In this document: in pieces, positions 61,504 to 64,000 of the stretch
Layout: every line of letters begins with the position of its first letter
Position numbering within the stretch: position 1 is the stretch's first letter
Source: Allomuricauda sp.
GTDB taxonomy: Bacteria; Bacteroidota; Bacteroidia; Flavobacteriales; Flavobacteriaceae
Reading direction: 5' to 3'
DNA: 64,000 bases
NCBI RefSeq assembly: GCF_028280385.1
Contig: NZ_JANQLX010000002.1
Coordinates: forward strand, 124,001-188,000
The notes under the pieces: generated by a model
Databases searched by the model: none
Told to the model about the DNA's origin: nothing
The model's input: the letters and a program-made list of their open reading frames with translations, nothing else
Position numbers and translations under genes: made by a program

Positions 61504-62575
61504 CATTACTTTAATAATAAGCCTTCTTTGTTCATTTGGATATGCGCAAGACATGGGATTTGAGGAATACAGCCCAAAATCCACATTGGTAGTTCCCCAA
61601 AATCCAGTCCAAAGTGCCAAATTCAAATTTATTGATATACACAGCCACCAATTTAACATGGCCAGTCAAGACCTCTCTACCTTGATTCGCGAAATGGATA
61701 AGATGAATATGGGGGTAATGGTAAACCTAAGTGGAGGTTCGGGTGCAGGGCTAAGGGCAATGTTAAAGAATATAACAGATCATTATCCAAACAGGTTTGT
61801 TGTTTTTGCCAATGTGGATTTTGGCGGTTTTGGCACTCCAAACTGGGGAGAACAAGCGGCCCATCAACTGGAACAAGATGTTAAAAGCGGTGCCAAGGGA
61901 CTTAAAATCTATAAGAGCCTTGGACTTCGATACAAAGATGTTGATGGCAACCGGATTGCCATTGACGACCCCCGCCTAGATCCTATATGGAAAAAATGTG
62001 GTGAATTGGGAATACCCGTGCTAATTCATGCCGCAGACCCTAAATCTTTTTGGGACCCAATGGACCAGCATAATGAGCGATGGTTGGAGCTTAAAACCAG
62101 GCCCAGAAGAAAAAGGTCCGATACCGATCCTGCGCCTTGGCAACAAATAATAGATGAACAACATCGTATGTTCAAGAAACATCCAAAGACCAAATTTGTG
62201 AATGCCCACATGGGTTGGTACGCAAATGACCTTAAACGACTGGGGGAGTTATTGGATGAAATTCCGAACATGTCGGTGGGCATAGCAGCGGTTATAGCTG
62301 AGCTGGGACGGCAGCCCAGACAGGCAAAGGCCTTTTTTATGAAGTACCAAGATCGTATTTTGTTTGGCAAGGATAGCTGGAGGCCCGAGGAGTTTCCCAC
62401 CTATTTTAGGGTGTTGGAAACAGCGGACGAGTATTTTCCGTACCACAAAAAGTACCACGCCTTTTGGGCCATGTACGGTTTAAATCTTCCAGATGAAGTA
62501 TTACAAAAAGTGTATTATAAAAATGCGCTCAAATTGATGCCTGGGTTGGATCAGACGCTATTTACGGATAAGTAG
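61490..62575 (+). CDS. Secreted amidohydrolase-family (amidohydrolase 2) protein
   Basis: The 361-residue product has a signal peptide (cleavage near residue 19) and an amidohydrolase_2 TIM barrel: FIDIHSHQFNMAS with the metal-binding HxH, GAKGLKIYKSLGL, PVLIHAADPKSFWDP, FVNAHMGWYAND and RILFGKDSWRPEEFPT with the last metal-ligand Asp. Relatives include decarboxylases and lactonases. It overlaps the MocA-like gene by 14 nt, so it is the last gene of the molybdoenzyme unit and may act on the product of the enzyme. Confidence 0.86.
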   Translation: MKFYSITLIISLLCSFGYAQDMGFEEYSPKSTLVVPQNPVQSAKFKFIDIHSHQFNMASQDLSTLIREMDKMNMGVMVNLSGGSGAGLRAMLKNITDHYPNRFVVFANVDFGGFGTPNWGEQAAHQLEQDVKSGAKGLKIYKSLGLRYKDVDGNRIAIDDPRLDPIWKKCGELGIPVLIHAADPKSFWDPMDQHNERWLELKTRPRRKRSDTDPAPWQQIIDEQHRMFKKHPKTKFVNAHMGWYANDLKRLGELLDEIPNMSVGIAAVIAELGRQPRQAKAFFMKYQDRILFGKDSWRPEEFPTYFRVLETADEYFPYHKKYHAFWAMYGLNLPDEVLQKVYYKNALKLMPGLDQTLFTDK

Positions 62576-62719
62576 TTAGTCCGAATCTTCCTTGGGGTCG
62601 GAATCCAATTCCTGCTTACCCAAGTCTTGGAAAATTCCGCAGGAAATTTGTCGCTTTATCAAGGAACTGGAACTTTTTTTCTTGACCAAGGATTCGATTT
62701 CTGGATTTAAAAACTGCAT
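62576..62719 (-). CDS. Small hypothetical protein (47 residues)
   Basis: A 48-codon frame on the minus strand, found by hand, from ATG 62719 (MQFLNPEIESLVKKKSSSSL) to TAA at 62576-62578. It is basic and Ser/Lys-rich in the middle and acidic at the C-terminus (DSDPKEDSD). The stop is adjacent, with no gap, to the convergent amidohydrolase stop, a tight arrangement that is common for real genes in this window. No family is recognised. Confidence 0.5.
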   Translation of the reverse strand: MQFLNPEIESLVKKKSSSSLIKRQISCGIFQDLGKQELDSDPKEDSD

Positions 62720-62783
62720 GAGGTAAGTTTTTAGGACTAACGGATTTCCTTAGACTTTAGTATACAAAACCATAGGGAAGGGG

Positions 62784-63410
62784 TCAGTTACGCAAATGAT
62801 TTTCCACATATTCCAAAACCACCATCCAATTCATTTTTAAGATCAAAGCCGCAGTGGGAACGTTGTTTTCCTCAATAGCTTGGATAATGGCCTCGTTTTG
62901 GTTGTCCACATTTTCATAAAAAGAGGCATCATTACCGTGGCTTTGCTCATAAAACCGAAGTCGGGTCTTAAGATCATCCAAGATTTGCAACAAGACTAGA
63001 TTTGAATTGTTTTTGACCAATAGGTCATGAAATCCTAATCGAGCCTCCAGTCGAGCCAAAGGAGTATGTGCCTGTTGTAATTTTAGCTGTTGTGAACGCA
63101 GGGCCTCAATATCCGTATCGGTGTAATTTGAACCTTCAACGGCCATGATTTCCAATTGGGCAATGGTCTCGTACAAATGTTTAGCCTCTTCCTTACTCAA
63201 TTGGGTAACCACAAAACCCCTATTGGGAACGGCACTGATCACCCTACTTTGTTCCAGTTGGGTGAGCGCTTCCCTTATGGGGGTTACGCTGACCCCTATA
63301 TTTCGGGATAACAATGCAAGATTTATGGTCTTGCCCACTTCAAGTTCCCCTTTTTGGATCTGCCCCAGCAAATAGGATTTTACTTGGTTTCGTAAAATAT
63401 TGGCCTGCAT
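62784..63410 (-). CDS. GntR family (FadR/FCD-type) transcriptional regulator
   Basis: From ATG 63410 (MQANILRNQVKSYLLGQI) the product has 208 residues. The N-terminal winged helix-turn-helix (about 5-70) shows NLALLSRNIGVSVTPIREAL, the classic GntR signature, and the C-terminal about 130 residues form a helical FCD domain (YETIAQLEIMAVEGSNY, RLEARLGFHDLLVKN) that binds a small-molecule effector, often with a metal held by His/Asp. Target genes are unknown; a GTATAC-centred site just upstream suggests autoregulation. Nearest genes are the small lipoprotein (divergent) and the Mo operon. Confidence 0.9.
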   Translation of the reverse strand: MQANILRNQVKSYLLGQIQKGELEVGKTINLALLSRNIGVSVTPIREALTQLEQSRVISAVPNRGFVVTQLSKEEAKHLYETIAQLEIMAVEGSNYTDTDIEALRSQQLKLQQAHTPLARLEARLGFHDLLVKNNSNLVLLQILDDLKTRLRFYEQSHGNDASFYENVDNQNEAIIQAIEENNVPTAALILKMNWMVVLEYVENHLRN

Positions 63411-63425
63411 GTGACCAAATATACA

Positions 63426-63441
63426 CAATCGTATACGGTTC
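63426..63441. promoter_or_regulatory. Candidate GntR operator between the regulator and the small lipoprotein gene
   Basis: The 12-bp segment ATCGTATACGGT (63428-63439), with exact palindromic core CGTATACG (63430-63437), lies in the divergent gap, 20 nt from the regulator's ATG. GTATAC-centred palindromes are described for FadR-type regulators. Proposed by analogy only. Confidence 0.45.
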
Positions 63442-63506
63442 ATACAGAATTGGACCGTAAGAGACTTAACATTAGTAACTTAAGGCAAACCAAAAACACA
63501 TTGATC

Positions 63507-63680
63507 ATGAAAAAAGTAATGCTTTACATGGCAACCTTGGCCTTGGTCGGGTGGGTTACCGTTTCATGCAGTAGCAGCAAATCTGACGATTACGAACCGC
63601 CCAGGGAAGAAGAATCCATCAACAGCATGGCGACTGACAGCCTAGATGCCTCCCAAAACACCAGGGAGATTCAAAATTAA
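63507..63680 (+). CDS. Small lipoprotein (57 residues)
   Basis: From ATG 63507 (MKKVMLYMATLALVGWVTVS) the product is 57 residues with a lipobox VTVSC (Cys21), followed by a short polar, acidic tail (SKSDDYEPPREEES). The open frame extends upstream, but the signal peptide fixes the start. Such short surface lipoproteins are common in flavobacteria, with no known function. It is divergent from the GntR gene and followed by a terminator. Confidence 0.75.
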   Translation: MKKVMLYMATLALVGWVTVSCSSSKSDDYEPPREEESINSMATDSLDASQNTREIQN

Positions 63681-63740
63681 AAGTCAAAAAACGAAATGTA
63701 AACACTTCATTTTCTCCCTAACTATTTGATAGTGGTCTCA

Positions 63741-63754
63741 GGTGAAGATTCACC
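63741..63754. promoter_or_regulatory. Palindrome GGTGAA-GA-TTCACC before the trehalase gene
   Basis: A 6+6 bp perfect inverted repeat 7 nt upstream of the terminator stem. It could be an operator for the downstream gene or part of the 3' hairpin structure; I cannot decide. Confidence 0.35.
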
Positions 63755-63760
63755 GCGAAG

Positions 63761-63807
63761 GGTTCAGAAAAAGGGATTATTTCCTTAATTTTCTGAACCT
63801 TTTTTTA
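63761..63807 (+). terminator. Rho-independent terminator between the small lipoprotein and trehalase genes
   Basis: GGTTCAGAAAA (63761-63771) pairs perfectly with TTTTCTGAACC (63789-63799) and is followed by seven T residues. The loop can extend the stem by AGG/CCT. Confidence 0.9.
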
Positions 63808-63830
63808 ATTTATAGCAATACCACACCCTC

Positions 63831-64000
63831 ATGAGATCATTTACAACTGCCATTTTTGCCCTTTTCGCCCTTATCATTTCCTGCAAACAACAGGAAACGG
63901 TTCAGGCCGACAATTTTTACGAGACCCAATTGTTCAAGGATGTGCAGCTTTCAGGATTGTATAAGGATTCCAAAACCTTTGTGGACCTTGTTCCTAAAAA
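63831..64000 (+). CDS. treA: Trehalase (GH37), N-terminal part, cut by window end
   Basis: The frame starts at ATG 63831 and is still open at the window end (56 codons seen). It begins with a lipoprotein signal (ALIISC, Cys18), then the start of the GH37 fold: FYETQLFKDVQLSGLYKDSK and TFVDLVPK, as in the conserved N-terminal segment of periplasmic alpha,alpha-trehalases (LFxDVQ...DSKTFVDxxP). It would hydrolyse trehalose to glucose outside the cytoplasm. The assignment rests on this short segment only. Confidence 0.8.
   Translation, partial: MRSFTTAIFALFALIISCKQQETVQADNFYETQLFKDVQLSGLYKDSKTFVDLVPK

Noticed and set aside
1..64000. CRISPR array, rRNA or tRNA genes, IS elements, prophage
   Set aside because: No regularly spaced repeats, no cloverleaf or rRNA signatures and no transposase or phage genes were seen on either strand.

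Overview
The window reads as chromosomal DNA of a (probably marine) member of the Flavobacteriaceae, phylum Bacteroidota. Evidence: exact TAnnTTTG -7 promoter elements in front of several genes; no Shine-Dalgarno pattern that I noticed when choosing starts; a fused LpxC/FabZ gene in an lpxD-lpxC/fabZ-lpxA-efp-lpxD2-sucD block; a short primary sigma factor without the long N-terminal extension; many SpII-type lipoproteins; a formylglycine sulfatase, a GH-A glycosidase and DUF1080 proteins. I cannot fix the genus from sequence alone. I saw no rRNA, tRNA, CRISPR array or prophage.

Layout. 1-6.4 kb: end of an HD-domain protein, then lipid A genes, efp, a second lpxD-like gene and sucD, closed by a terminator. 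6.4-10.1 kb: fabG, a large membrane VWA protein and an SPFH protein. 10.1-18.8 kb: a complete histidine operon in the order hisG-D-C-B-H-(GNAT)-A-(DinB)-(four-helix-bundle gene)-F-IE, preceded by a leader peptide with three consecutive His codons and a strong terminator, that is a classical attenuator. 18.8-21.5 kb: a VWA/AAA+ ATPase pair. 21.5-28.4 kb: a membrane protein, two tandem alpha/beta hydrolases, cysE-cysM, and conserved flavobacterial genes of loosely known function. 28.4-30.4 kb: a poorly known stretch with a degenerate HPt-like gene, a small acidic protein and two tiny paralogous genes that I found by hand. 30.4-34.4 kb: rpoD, a DEAD/DEAH helicase and a glycosyltransferase.

34.4-52.8 kb is an accessory, mostly secreted gene set: GH-A glycosidase, NTF2-like lipoprotein, S1 sulfatase, acyltransferase, a frameshifted GNAT gene, quinone-oxidoreductase-like enzyme, an HExxH lipoprotein, menB, a class C serine hydrolase, a pirin, a cell-wall trio (3D-domain protein, amidase, M14 peptidase), a 55-residue membrane protein, two DUF1080 proteins and a VWA lipoprotein. 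53-62.6 kb is one long unit for an exported xanthine-dehydrogenase-family molybdoenzyme: [2Fe-2S] subunit, Tat-dependent Mo subunit, MoaD, MoaA, MobA, MoeB-rhodanese, MoeA, XdhC, a MocA-like nucleotidyltransferase and a secreted amidohydrolase. The window closes with a small gene, a GntR-type regulator, a small lipoprotein and the start of a GH37 trehalase.

The most interesting items are the his attenuator with a visible antiterminator alternative, the tandem micro-genes at 30139-30364, the four-helix-bundle gene that sits inside the his operon between imperfect inverted repeats, a shared inverted repeat at two unrelated Met-Ala start codons, and the single-base frameshift in a GNAT gene. No clearly new multi-gene defence or mobile system is visible.
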